Below, in pieces: positions 1 through 9,900 of a stretch of DNA of 64,000 bases. Position 1 is the first letter of the stretch, and every line of letters starts with the position of its first letter. The notes beneath the pieces are model-generated. The model worked only from the letters and a program-made list of their open reading frames with translations. It ran no database searches and was not told the origin of the DNA. Source of the DNA: Hondaea fermentalgiana (lineage: Eukaryota; Sar; Bigyra; Thraustochytrida; Thraustochytriidae); the NCBI GenBank assembly GCA_014084085.1, contig NPFB01000111.1, positions 57,492-121,491 on the forward strand. The letters run 5' to 3'. The position numbers and the translations under genes are program-made.

Positions 1-37
1 GCATCTATCTTTACAATCTAACAAATCTGAATCAGAA

Positions 38-45
38 TAGGCCTA
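38..45. promoter_or_regulatory. TAGGCCTA palindrome at window start
   Basis: Copy of the recurrent octamer about 70 bp beyond the TTL-like stop codon, followed by a long pyrimidine tract (about 55-100). Confidence 0.35.
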
Positions 46-114
46 ACACAAATTCCTCCCTCCCTTTCTCCCTCCCTCCCTTTCTCTCTCCCCTTTTTAC
101 TCACTTCATCAGCA

Positions 115-1647
115 TCAGAACGAAAAACTCGTAGACATCCCCTCATCCTTTTCCTCCATGCTCTTCTCCTCGAGAGATTCGCGACGCCGAGGTGTCGACG
201 TGACAGAGACCGACGACCTTGTCGACGAAGTTGACGAGGAGGAAGAGGCGCGACGAGGACGAATCTTGAGACCTACTCTTGCAGCCCCGCCTCGCGTTTC
301 CTCGGAGACGCCCGTTTCGGGACGACAATGGGTTCCGAGGCGAAGCCATTTTTCAAAGACGCGGCCTCGGCCCCGAGGTGCGTGCAGCGGTCGCTGGTCA
401 ATCCTCTCCAAGAGTGTGAGGTCCGACGCTGCATGCCCGTAGTACTCGCGCCCAATCACGGCGGTAACATCCTCACCAAGGCGACGCAACAACGTGGCGT
501 GCCACGCGTTCTGCACCCCGAGAAAGGGGTTCGTGTTGGCTTCGATAAGCCACGGCTTGAGTTCTTGATCGAGCATGAGATCAAACCCAAACAGCTCAAA
601 CTTACGTACACCCGGGGTTGGGAGATTCATGTCCTTCAAAGTAGCACGAACTGCGTCCAGAATCAGCGTCTGGAAACGAGGCACGAGATCACGACATACA
701 TCCGTGTCCTGCAAGTCTTGGTCCTCGTCAAACATGGTCTGCAAATCTGCAAAGGAGAGCGTGTTGCCCGCCTCGTATTGGCCTAATTTGGGACTTTTAC
801 GTTGCAGGCAGTAGTTACTCAAATGAGCACTTGCATCGTGAATCGTGTCCATCGAAAATGGCTCAGAGCACGTGCGCAGATAGCCTTCCTTGGCCACGAA
901 GATCTTGCCCGTGTCCAGCACCAATGCCCAAATTCGAATGTCAAATTTGCGATTACCATGCGGCCAGAGCAAAGGATTGGAAATATATCGTTGGACTACA
1001 ACATGCTTCCCGTCGCTCTTCTCCACGTAGGCCTTGATGTCGTCAAGTGAACGATAGACCTCGATTCCTCGCCCACAATTGAGCGCAGAAGGCTTGCAGA
1101 TCCACGCTGCGCCCTGTTCTGCACTCGCAACGGCCCGTTTCAGTGCTGGCCAAGCCGCACATGCATAGGAAGAAATCACCCATGTCCCTGGTAGAACCTC
1201 GTCGGTCTCAATGCGCCGTTGCGTGTAGAAGCGCGACAAGCTCCGGAACAAACCAACCTTGGTGCATAAGCTCGAGTTGCGTGGGAAATGATTGATTACC
1301 GGCATGCGCGCGTAGTTTGGAACGACAGCGTCAAAGATCGTGCGTGCGTGCGGTCGAGCTTCACTTCGATAAGCCAGGGTCGGTTTCCAGATGAGGTCAA
1401 CCATGCCGCGCTCGATGCGTTTCCGGAGGGCTTCATCCTCATCGCCCTGACGCGCACTCGGCGCGAGTACCTCGCCACCACCACCATTCTCGCACTCCAC
1501 CAGACCGTCAAAAGCATCACGCATTACCGCGGAGTTTCCTGCAAACACGCACACGCAGAGTCCGCTGCTACGATCTTTATCTTCAATGGCCATCTTCGTA
1601 TGCCGCTTCTCCATTGCCCTCGACGCCATCTTTTCGTAGGGCGGCAT
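115..1647 (-). CDS. Tubulin-tyrosine-ligase-like (TTL family) enzyme
   Basis: A 510-residue frame with an ATG at 1647 and a TGA at 115-117. TTL-family enzymes are ATP-grasp ligases that add tyrosine, glutamate or glycine to tubulin tails. Seen here: the ATP-grasp lysine region (AAWICKPSALNCGRGIEV), the hallmark KFDIRIWALV segment and the C-terminal FELFGFDLMLD...KPWLIEANTNPFL block that holds the metal-binding acidic residue and Asn. The domain spans roughly residues 100-435. The tail is Ser/Arg/Glu-rich and looks disordered. A second ATG six codons downstream (MASRAMEKRH) is an equally plausible start. Whether it is a tyrosine ligase, glutamylase or glycylase cannot be decided from this sequence; axonemal or cytoplasmic microtubules are the likely substrate. 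Confidence 0.88.
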   Translation of the reverse strand: MPPYEKMASRAMEKRHTKMAIEDKDRSSGLCVCVFAGNSAVMRDAFDGLVECENGGGGEVLAPSARQGDEDEALRKRIERGMVDLIWKPTLAYRSEARPHARTIFDAVVPNYARMPVINHFPRNSSLCTKVGLFRSLSRFYTQRRIETDEVLPGTWVISSYACAAWPALKRAVASAEQGAAWICKPSALNCGRGIEVYRSLDDIKAYVEKSDGKHVVVQRYISNPLLWPHGNRKFDIRIWALVLDTGKIFVAKEGYLRTCSEPFSMDTIHDASAHLSNYCLQRKSPKLGQYEAGNTLSFADLQTMFDEDQDLQDTDVCRDLVPRFQTLILDAVRATLKDMNLPTPGVRKFELFGFDLMLDQELKPWLIEANTNPFLGVQNAWHATLLRRLGEDVTAVIGREYYGHAASDLTLLERIDQRPLHAPRGRGRVFEKWLRLGTHCRPETGVSEETRGGAARVGLKIRPRRASSSSSTSSTRSSVSVTSTPRRRESLEEKSMEEKDEGMSTSFSF

Positions 1648-2775
1648 CGCTCAGACCCGGATGCAAATGGATGAAGGAAACTCGTCTTGCGTGCGAGGTG
1701 CGGAGTTCTGGTCTGTTCGTAGACGTAGGCCGCCCAAGCACAAGATGAGTCTCTCTATTTGTTTGCTTGACTCTTGGCCTACTTGCTTTGCTCGCGAGAC
1801 AGCGATGCCTTCCGATGTTCGGCCAACAATATCCTCTTCGCCTCCTTCGTTTTTAATTGTGTTTCGACTGCCTTCCATTGCTTGCGTCGCAAAGCAAATC
1901 CTCATGATGTCTTCGCAGTACGACATCCCGCTGCTTCTTATCTCATCTCACTAGCACACCCGACCAGAGCATCCACTTTCTTTCCCATTTTCTTGCAACA
2001 GCTCTTCGCGGCACGTGCAGCCAGCTAGAGACGCACCATAGATCTTTCCAAATAAACGTAGCGCACTCTCCCCCTGTGCGCGCCCGCTACATCATCCCGC
2101 TCTCCAGTCAACCGGCCAACCAGCCACCCAGCAAGCCTTGAACCAGCCGTAGTGGGAGTCTGCGTCCCCGTTTTCTTCGCCGGATCCATCGAGACTGCGC
2201 AACCCAGTTATCCGTTGAACGGCTTTGATGCCATTGTTTATACCCACCATATACCAGGCTTGTGCTGTGCTGTGTTGCGCTGTGCTTTTTGCTGGAGCAG
2301 GCTTTGGTCCATTCGCAGTCAGCCAAGACAGTAGTGGGAGCAGCACGAATCCACTACAGGACACGTACAAGCCAACGGGTTGTCTACCTTATACCTTATT
2401 TGTGATTGATTGTCTACCAAGAGTACCGTCGCTCCCTCGCAACGTTCGTTCGCCAGAAGCAGCGCGCACACCTGTTTCGCGGCCGGGGCGCGAAGGCCTC
2501 GAGCACGAATACCTCAAGGTGCCGTGCGCGCGAGAAGGCGCTTAGGGCGCTTGGGCACAAACACACTCGACGGACGCGTACGGACGCGTACGGACGCGTC
2601 ACGTTTTGCATCGGCACGAGTAGCCACCACCTACCTCTGCACGCACGCTCTGCTCACACGCAAGCGTGGCAGACAACGAAACCTACGACGTGCAGCTGCC
2701 GCAAGCCAAAGTAAACAAGCAAATAAAAAGGAAAACCCATTTGCTTTCGAAATCTGAGGCAGCTAGCCATTCACG
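1648..2775. other. Intergenic region between divergent genes (1.1 kb)
   Basis: Shared upstream region of the TTL-like gene (-) and the PH-domain gene (+). It has short overlapping frames with no recognisable protein. A CTGTGCTGTG-type simple repeat lies near 2260-2290 and a tandem ACGGACGCGT run at about 2570-2600. No RNA gene was seen. Confidence 0.5.
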
Positions 2776-5700
2776 ATGGCGCCTCTCGTCGGCGCGGCGC
2801 CGACAGGGCCGTCCGCTTGGTCAAGCACCGACGTGCTCCGTATCAGCGTAGAAGGCAAAGGCATCATCGGTTTTGTCGAGGTCGGGTCCTCGAGTAACTT
2901 GGTGGATGCTCGCCAAAAGATTGTGGCCGAAGTTGATGGTCTCTCGGACACAAACACCTTTCAGTTCCAGCTACCCGACGGAGTCCCCATCTCGCGCAAG
3001 CAAGAGGCTTGCATCCTTGCACGCGAGTTCCTTCCCGTAATTCATTTGCGCACTCGGGAGTCTGCGCACCACCGACAAGGTTCTCGGACCCCAACTGGCG
3101 CCAGTGCAAGCGCAGGTTCGGGCGCAGGCACAGGCACTGGTGCAGGCACAAGCACAGGCACAGGTGCAGGTGCAGGTGGTGCCCCTGCAAGCATGCAGGA
3201 TCCGATTCGGCAGTCAACCCTGACAGCGCCATTTCATCGTCCGCTTCATCAGAATGCCCAAAGTGGAAGCTATGTAAGCAGCAAGGTCACAGTCAGCTTT
3301 CTTGGCGAACCCTATCACCTTTGGGTCACCACTGGATACACGTTTGCCCAGCTCCGGCGAGAAGCCGCGCGGTATTGGAGCTTTCCCTCGGACCAAGTTG
3401 TACTCATGGACGAGGATGGCTGCGCGTGGCCAGACTCAGCGATTATCAGCGCTGTTCTGGCAACAGGAATGCTTGACCGTCGCGAGATCTTGCTCGTGCG
3501 CAAGCCCGGAACCATGCTCGATCATGAAGGCTCAGTTGTGCGGCCTGAGTTTCGCAAGACCTTGCGGCACTCGGACAGCCCACGAGCCGGACCTGGCATT
3601 CGAACATCTCGCAGCGGGCCTCGCTCTCCACATCATGCAGCCGGGGTCGCGCTCTCTCTCGACACCTCCATTTCTCCGCGCGCAGGAGCGTTTTCAGCGC
3701 CATTGAGTACGGATCCTGAGCGACGCGAAGTGTCGACACTTTCGCGCCATCATCAACAGAAACGGCAATACCCACTGCGTGGCGATACAGAGGTCATCGA
3801 AGTGCTTTCTCAACCCAGCGAGAGTGACACCGAGGCCGTTCCAGTGCGTGTCGACGGTCAAAATGGTGCCTTGGGCGGTCTCAATAGCAAGAACAGCCAC
3901 ACAGATGACGAAGAGGACGTGTATACCGAGATTCAAGTTGCAGCTTTTGACGAAAGAGAAACTCTGGGCGATGGCGGGGACGGACCTGAAGGCGGCACCG
4001 GCGAGGAACACGCAGAGGATACGATCCGCGATGGCCTTTCTTGCGAGGAACGTAGCGAGTCTCTACTCTCGCCAGGGACCCACGGACCTTCCACGCCACA
4101 CGCGGGAGGCACTACCGCTGCCAATGTGGTGATGGAACGTTATGCGGATCTGTGGCGCGCCTTTACGTATTACTGCGCCCAGATTGACTCAAACAGGCCT
4201 TTCAGCATGGACCGGCGAGGTTTCTATGGTTTTCTGCAGGACTGTAATCTCGTGGACGATCACAGCTTCACTCCTGCCAAACTCAACCTCATCTTCACCG
4301 CGACGTGCAAGAGCGGCTCGCGCAGCAACCGCATGTGCTTTGCCGACTTTCTCGACGCTCTCATGATGCTTGCGCGTAAAATTCGACAAAAACAGAGCGC
4401 GCGTAAACCTCCAGGTTCCCCGAGTCAGCGCCATCTCACCGCAGCAGAAAAGGCCCAGGAGGAGTATACTATCCTGGCGAGCTTTGTGCAGCTGCTCACG
4501 CACGTGATACTTCCTCGCGCAGCTACGTGGAACTTGCGCAAATGGGACATGCATGCCGACCTCGCCGAGCGGCCCGAGGTCCTTGCCACGCTGCAGCCCT
4601 TTGTCAAGCCCTTTTACGAGATCTTCGGCTTTTACGCTCCTGCAGTACCCTCCAACAAGCTCGACATGGAAACCGACGCCTGCTTTTATTGGCCAACCTT
4701 TTCTACCTTTTCTCTCGATTTCCAGTTTGCCGAACTCAACATCCGCCCATGGCTTGCTGAAATTTACGTTTGCGCTGCAAGCCAAGTCCCCCTGCCACTC
4801 AAAGGTCGCGCATCTTCTTCTCAGGGTGCCAAACTCGGGTTTGCCTACGAAGATGCCGATGAGCCCGAGCGGTCGCAGCCGCTCATGACACAGCAGAGAT
4901 ACCTCTTGCAGCACGCCTCGGGCGATCCAATATGGGAACGTCCGACCATGCGCTTTGGTCAGTTTCTCGGCGCGCTTCTTCGTGTGGCATGGTACGCTTT
5001 TCCGGACCTGGCCACAGGCCGGCGGCCTGAGCTGGCGGTCAAGGCTCTTGTGCAGCACTTTTCCAAGTGCCTTCGCAAATCATACGTCATGGACATTGTC
5101 GAGAAACGTAAAGACGTCAGCAAGTACCCGCATGGGCTACTTTCCGGAACCAAGATGCTCTACAAGCGTTACGTGGACATGTGGAAACACGACGGCCAGC
5201 CCGATTATCTTTCCGACGAAGATCTTTCCGATGACGAAGACAACAATGCCGTATACCACGTGACGGACCCCGAGCAGGCTTTAGGCAACGCCGCGTCCGC
5301 GCCACTGACCCCGGGGGCGCTTTCCCGCGCCAGCGACTGGGCCTCGCCGCCTGCAAACCGGCGACGCAGCCTCAGCGCAGGGACAAAACGGTCTGGCGGC
5401 TCTGCGTCGAACCGCCGCGACCACGCCGCGTCATTTCTTGGGGACGGGCGCCGCGTCCTCGAGCAGCTCGTCGCCGCCGAAGAGGCACGCACGGCTGGAG
5501 GAAACCCGAACGGACCCGCTGTCGCCGCGCTGCTCGGGCTCCAGGACCGCTCGCCGACTCACGACCAGCAGCAGCAGCAGGCCATGCGCGAGAGGTCTCG
5601 CTCTGCCTTTGGGCTCCTCGACGGCGACGACGAGGATGATGCCGAGGGCGTCGAGCATCGTCTCGAGGGACTCTTCGGAAGTGACCAAGACCTCCTGCGG

Positions 5701-6684
5701 GGACAGCAGTCTCCCTTTACCCTCGGCCACGACGGCTCTCTTGGCAACACAAAGCTCGCGCAAGGAGGCTCTCTGGCGCACTCGCCTGCGCGCGCGGGCG
5801 AGTCAAAAGGGCTCTTGGCGCGCGACAGCTCCGCGGACGTGGATCCGAACGGAAAGACATCCCCGCGCTGCTCCGTGAGCACGCAGAGTCCGCGGGACTT
5901 TGGCCTCAAGCCCATCGACGCCCCGACGCGCGCGAGCGCCACGGAATTGTCCGCAGACAAAAGCACTGGCGGCGACCGCGACGGCTCTGTCGAAAAAATA
6001 AACGATCTGTCGGGATGTCTCGACAGCGAGGAGAAAGACAACAGCGGCGACTCAGAGATGGACAGCTCGAGCGACGATGCTGACACGTCAACGTTGCGGT
6101 CGAAACGGAGCATGGCCAAATCGAGCGCAGGAGGACCCACATCGGGCATATCAACGAGTGAGGCGCAGAACAGCCAGATCCCGCACCTTAGTGACAATGC
6201 GGACGGTTCGCTCACCCTGGCTTCAGTCGATCTCCTGGGACGTGTAAGCCAGCCGACGTATGAATTACTTTGCCACGGTGGGGTATTTCTCAAGCATGGT
6301 AGGCGGGGTTACCCCCACCGTCGCTTTGTGTGGTGCGACGAACGCCTCCAGCGGGTATATTGGTGTCCCGTGGACCGCAAACCGTCCAAATCAGGACCCC
6401 GTGTCCGTGCGCGTTCGCTCGCAGTGCAAGAAATTACTCAGGTTACGGACGGCTTGCAAACAGACCGTCTGCAACGGTTGCTCAAACCCAACACGGGCCC
6501 TTGGCATCTTCGTCGGCGTTCGGGATCGGTTTCTTCGGACAGCGGTGTAGAGATTAAACGCTCCCTTTGCTTTTCCCTGCATGGAAAGGACCGTACTTTG
6601 GATCTCGAGGCAGATGATGGCGAGCTCCGCGGAGAATGGATTGGTGCCTTTGAAGAGATTCTACGTCTTCAGCGTCATGACTGA
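2776..6684 (+). CDS. Protein with two ubiquitin-like segments, tandem p25/EF-hand-like domains and C-terminal PH domain
   Basis: 1302 residues; ATG at 2776. Residues about 18-95 and 168-245 look like small beta-grasp (ubiquitin-like) modules separated by a Gly/Thr/Ala low-complexity run (about 108-136). Residues about 453-535 (YADLWRAFTYYC...FADFLDALMMLARKI) resemble the p25-alpha/TPPP EF-hand-like fold. A second related segment lies at about 606-770, with a YWPTFSTFSL loop and an FGQFLGALLRVAW helix. A long acidic, Ser-rich linker (about 775-1155) includes a short Gln run. Residues about 1162-1300 form a PH domain (GGVFLKHGRRGYPHRRFVW ... WIGAFEEILRLQ). p25-type proteins bind microtubules and PH domains bind phosphoinositides, so a membrane-cytoskeleton linker is a reasonable inference. 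I do not recognise the full architecture. Confidence 0.75.
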   Translation: MAPLVGAAPTGPSAWSSTDVLRISVEGKGIIGFVEVGSSSNLVDARQKIVAEVDGLSDTNTFQFQLPDGVPISRKQEACILAREFLPVIHLRTRESAHHRQGSRTPTGASASAGSGAGTGTGAGTSTGTGAGAGGAPASMQDPIRQSTLTAPFHRPLHQNAQSGSYVSSKVTVSFLGEPYHLWVTTGYTFAQLRREAARYWSFPSDQVVLMDEDGCAWPDSAIISAVLATGMLDRREILLVRKPGTMLDHEGSVVRPEFRKTLRHSDSPRAGPGIRTSRSGPRSPHHAAGVALSLDTSISPRAGAFSAPLSTDPERREVSTLSRHHQQKRQYPLRGDTEVIEVLSQPSESDTEAVPVRVDGQNGALGGLNSKNSHTDDEEDVYTEIQVAAFDERETLGDGGDGPEGGTGEEHAEDTIRDGLSCEERSESLLSPGTHGPSTPHAGGTTAANVVMERYADLWRAFTYYCAQIDSNRPFSMDRRGFYGFLQDCNLVDDHSFTPAKLNLIFTATCKSGSRSNRMCFADFLDALMMLARKIRQKQSARKPPGSPSQRHLTAAEKAQEEYTILASFVQLLTHVILPRAATWNLRKWDMHADLAERPEVLATLQPFVKPFYEIFGFYAPAVPSNKLDMETDACFYWPTFSTFSLDFQFAELNIRPWLAEIYVCAASQVPLPLKGRASSSQGAKLGFAYEDADEPERSQPLMTQQRYLLQHASGDPIWERPTMRFGQFLGALLRVAWYAFPDLATGRRPELAVKALVQHFSKCLRKSYVMDIVEKRKDVSKYPHGLLSGTKMLYKRYVDMWKHDGQPDYLSDEDLSDDEDNNAVYHVTDPEQALGNAASAPLTPGALSRASDWASPPANRRRSLSAGTKRSGGSASNRRDHAASFLGDGRRVLEQLVAAEEARTAGGNPNGPAVAALLGLQDRSPTHDQQQQQAMRERSRSAFGLLDGDDEDDAEGVEHRLEGLFGSDQDLLRGQQSPFTLGHDGSLGNTKLAQGGSLAHSPARAGESKGLLARDSSADVDPNGKTSPRCSVSTQSPRDFGLKPIDAPTRASATELSADKSTGGDRDGSVEKINDLSGCLDSEEKDNSGDSEMDSSSDDADTSTLRSKRSMAKSSAGGPTSGISTSEAQNSQIPHLSDNADGSLTLASVDLLGRVSQPTYELLCHGGVFLKHGRRGYPHRRFVWCDERLQRVYWCPVDRKPSKSGPRVRARSLAVQEITQVTDGLQTDRLQRLLKPNTGPWHLRRRSGSVSSDSGVEIKRSLCFSLHGKDRTLDLEADDGELRGEWIGAFEEILRLQRHD
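3102..3180 (+). repeat. GGCACA/GGTGCA-type hexamer repeat coding for Gly-Thr/Ala-rich tract
   Basis: Imperfect tandem hexamers inside the preceding gene. They encode alternating Gly, Ala, Thr and Ser between the two ubiquitin-like segments, probably a flexible linker. Confidence 0.8.
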
Positions 6685-6903
6685 TCAAAACGAGGGGTAG
6701 AATGATGAAGAGGAAGCTAATTTTAAAAAAGTATAAAATGTGCGCATGAACAGTGACTCGGACTCATTTCCTTTGAAAGCAATGGATTATTAATTTTTAA
6801 GCAGGATCGTCGTCGTAATGGGATAATTATAAAACAAGAAGAAAACGACAGATGACGACGATGATGTCAATGAGAAAACGAATACAAAAGATGCGAAAAA
6901 AAA

Positions 6904-9900
6904 TCAACTTTGTTTTGTTAGTGCTGCGAGATCGAACCGCGCTCGCTCCTCTGCGTCCATGTCGACGATTCCACGAGTGAAAATCGTCTCACGAAAGAAG
7001 ACATCGAGATCTCGATGCAATGGCTTTGCTCGCTCTTTTTCCTCGGGAAGGGGCGGTGCAAGTTTGGTCCTTGCATCTTTGAGTTTGTGCCTCGCTGCCA
7101 GAGATGCCTTGGCTCGTGCCTCTACCTCGCATGCCCGAAAGCTTGCCTCTACCTCGGGCGAGGCAAGTAACAGTTCGTGATACGCCTGTGTCCACATATC
7201 CATTTCGGTACTGGGCTCTGCCTTGACGTCGCGGTGCTCGGCCTTTGCCAAGCGCGCATGCTGAAGACGAAGAAGCGACTCAATCGTGCAAAGACCTGGA
7301 GGAATCTCGCTCAAGAGCAGCTGATACCGTCTTGTCCGCAACGCACGAGGATCGCGAGCAGGCAACATTGCAAGAATCTCCATGATGGCTTGTTTCGCCG
7401 CAACAACTAGATCGAGTACGCGTCTCGTGCCTTCCGGATCGCCACGGTCGGAGATGATTGCTGCGTGTCTTCCAAGGTCGGCCGACTGCTTGAGAGTATT
7501 CTGGAGACGGACGAGATCAGATAAGAGCCCGCGCATATCGTCAAGCTGCCCGCGATGCGCTGCTCGTGTTGGACCCTTTTTCACAAGCTCAAGATTATCG
7601 GCGAGCTTGTGAATAACGCCAAGAAAGAGCACGAAACTTTCAGTCGGAGCACCAGACTCCATGCCGAGGCTCTCTGTACGAGCACAGAACATCTGCATTA
7701 CCTTGATAATGTCGCGCACGCAGACTTCGTTACAAAGTAGTCTCTCAACATCTTGGTGCCCTAGAAGTGAATAGAGTACAGCTGCCAGAGAAAGCTGAAA
7801 CGAATTCATCTCTGCTTCACTACTTTTGGGTGAGGCTCCACTACTTCTTGGTGAGGCTTCACCACTTTTTGGTGAGACTTCACTTGTCTCTGGCTTGTCC
7901 TGAGAGGTTTCTAGAGAGAGGAGAAGCGCTTTGGGCACAGTTTCGAGCGACTTTGCCTCGAGCAAGGTACTGCAAAAGGGCTGCGAAGCCCTCGTCAAGT
8001 GCAAGAGAACGAGCGCCGTTAATCCGCGACGTTCACCAGAAGCAGTCATTTCTTGCGGCAAGGCCGTCGAGGGACGTGCTTTGTCGAGACCTAGCGTAAG
8101 TGTACCGAGGAGAATGGACGCGAGAAATCGTCGCTGGTCGCTACCTTCAAGAGTCGGCGAAGCAGCGTGGTTCACGTGAGTGCATCGCAGTAAGCGAAAA
8201 AGTACGTATAGAATGCGGCGGTGCAGTTCTGGGTCGGTCTCCGGAAGTCCATTGATGAGAAGCATCGAGAGAACATCGCTGTAAAGGCCTTGAAGTGCGT
8301 CGGCTTCGTCGCGACAGCGATCGAAAGCACTCACGTCTGCCATTTCTGACAGCCAATAAATCAGAGCCGAGATGCTTGAAAATATTGTGTCCGCGTCTTT
8401 GTCAAGCGCAATGGGGATCTCACCGCGAAAGACGCGAAGGCGCATAGATAACGCGCGTGCAAGCGTACCAAGATTTGCAGGTGAACTTTCGTCCATAACA
8501 ATTTCGTGCCGCCGTTCCTTGTTCTCGAGACGCAGAAGATTCTCGCCAATCTGCACGAGTCCAGATCCACAATGTAATTTTCTTGCACCATCATCGCTGA
8601 CATAGTCCGGTGCGCCCCCGATCAAATCGGAAGCTTGTTGATTTTTGTTCAATAGCAGGAAGACTGTTCTGCAAGTGCTCGAAGCTGCTGCCTGGATCGC
8701 CAAATGAGTCTCGGAAGCGTCGGCGTCAGGTGTGGTGGCGATCTCGAAACCTTTGCCGACCTCAGTACCGGGTCGCTCCAGAAGCCTCTCGCAGCAGCAT
8801 GAGGTCAGAGCAACGAGGAACTGAATCAGCGATAGATGCTCTGGCTCGTCGAGTTGCAGGTCTGACCTTATGGTGCGAAGGAGACCTGCCGAGAGGAGCG
8901 CGCGAGCCCATCGATGTTGTTGGCCCTCACCTAAAGACACCTCGGTCTCCGTCTTTGCAAAGAGGGCCTCTTGTAGACTTGTGAGGAGCACCCAGCGAAA
9001 GACCTGCGTTCCTGGCAACGACACGAGGTCGACAATGAGAGGAGCGACCACACGGCGCAGAGCCTCTGTCGACGTCGTTGCGCCGAGACGCTCGTACACC
9101 AGCGCTGCCCGCTCGAGAGTCTCAACATCGAAATCGCTTCGTCGTGTCAGCAATCTGTGCAGAGACTCCATAAGGTCCTGAACCGAGGCGAGCGGGTCGC
9201 GAAGCACGAGACGCTCGACGAGTTCCAACAGCGTCTGCAGCTGGATTTGATCCGGTTCCCCAGGACGGCAATGGACCGCCTCGTCGACGAGCAGCTTTTG
9301 GGTAATTTCGCAGGCCTGTGTGCAAGGCGTAAAGTTGCGGCAGGTGCCGAGCAAGGGAGCGTAGAACGCGGGGCGCGAGAGGCGGCCTTCGCCGTCGGCG
9401 TCAAGAAGAGCAGCGTTCTTGTGACGGATCTCCTCGACCCGCAAAAGGTGGGCCCAAAGGTGGCCCACGGCGTTTTCTGCGAGCGCCGGGTCGCGCAGCA
9501 CCTGGTCCTTGAGCTCGCGGACTCGCGAGAGGAGCGCATCCTCCGCATTTTCGCGTGCAGACGACACGGGCCGTCTCGCGGGCTGCGGCACGGCGGACTT
9601 GCCGTCGGCATCTGCCAGAGCAGCGCCTGCGAGAAGCAGCGTCTCTGGAGCCAGGGCGAGCGCGGCCCGCAGGAGGTCGAGAAACGCAGACACACAGGGC
9701 TCCTGGGACCTACCGTCTTCGCCAGGGCCCGCCTGGGTGTGGAAAAGAGACCGCGCTCGCGCAGCAGGAGCGATTTTCCGATTGCGGCCGCTGGCGTTGC
9801 GTGAGGTCGAGAGGTTCTGCGCTGTGGTGGGGTCATCCCTGGCTGTCGCTCGAGCTGTTGCCCCTCCTGTGCCTTGTGCACCAGGTCCAGAAATCACATT

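Noticed and set aside
4189..5058. A 289-codon minus-strand frame opposite the PH-domain gene
   Set aside because: Shadow of the p25-like region with no family features.
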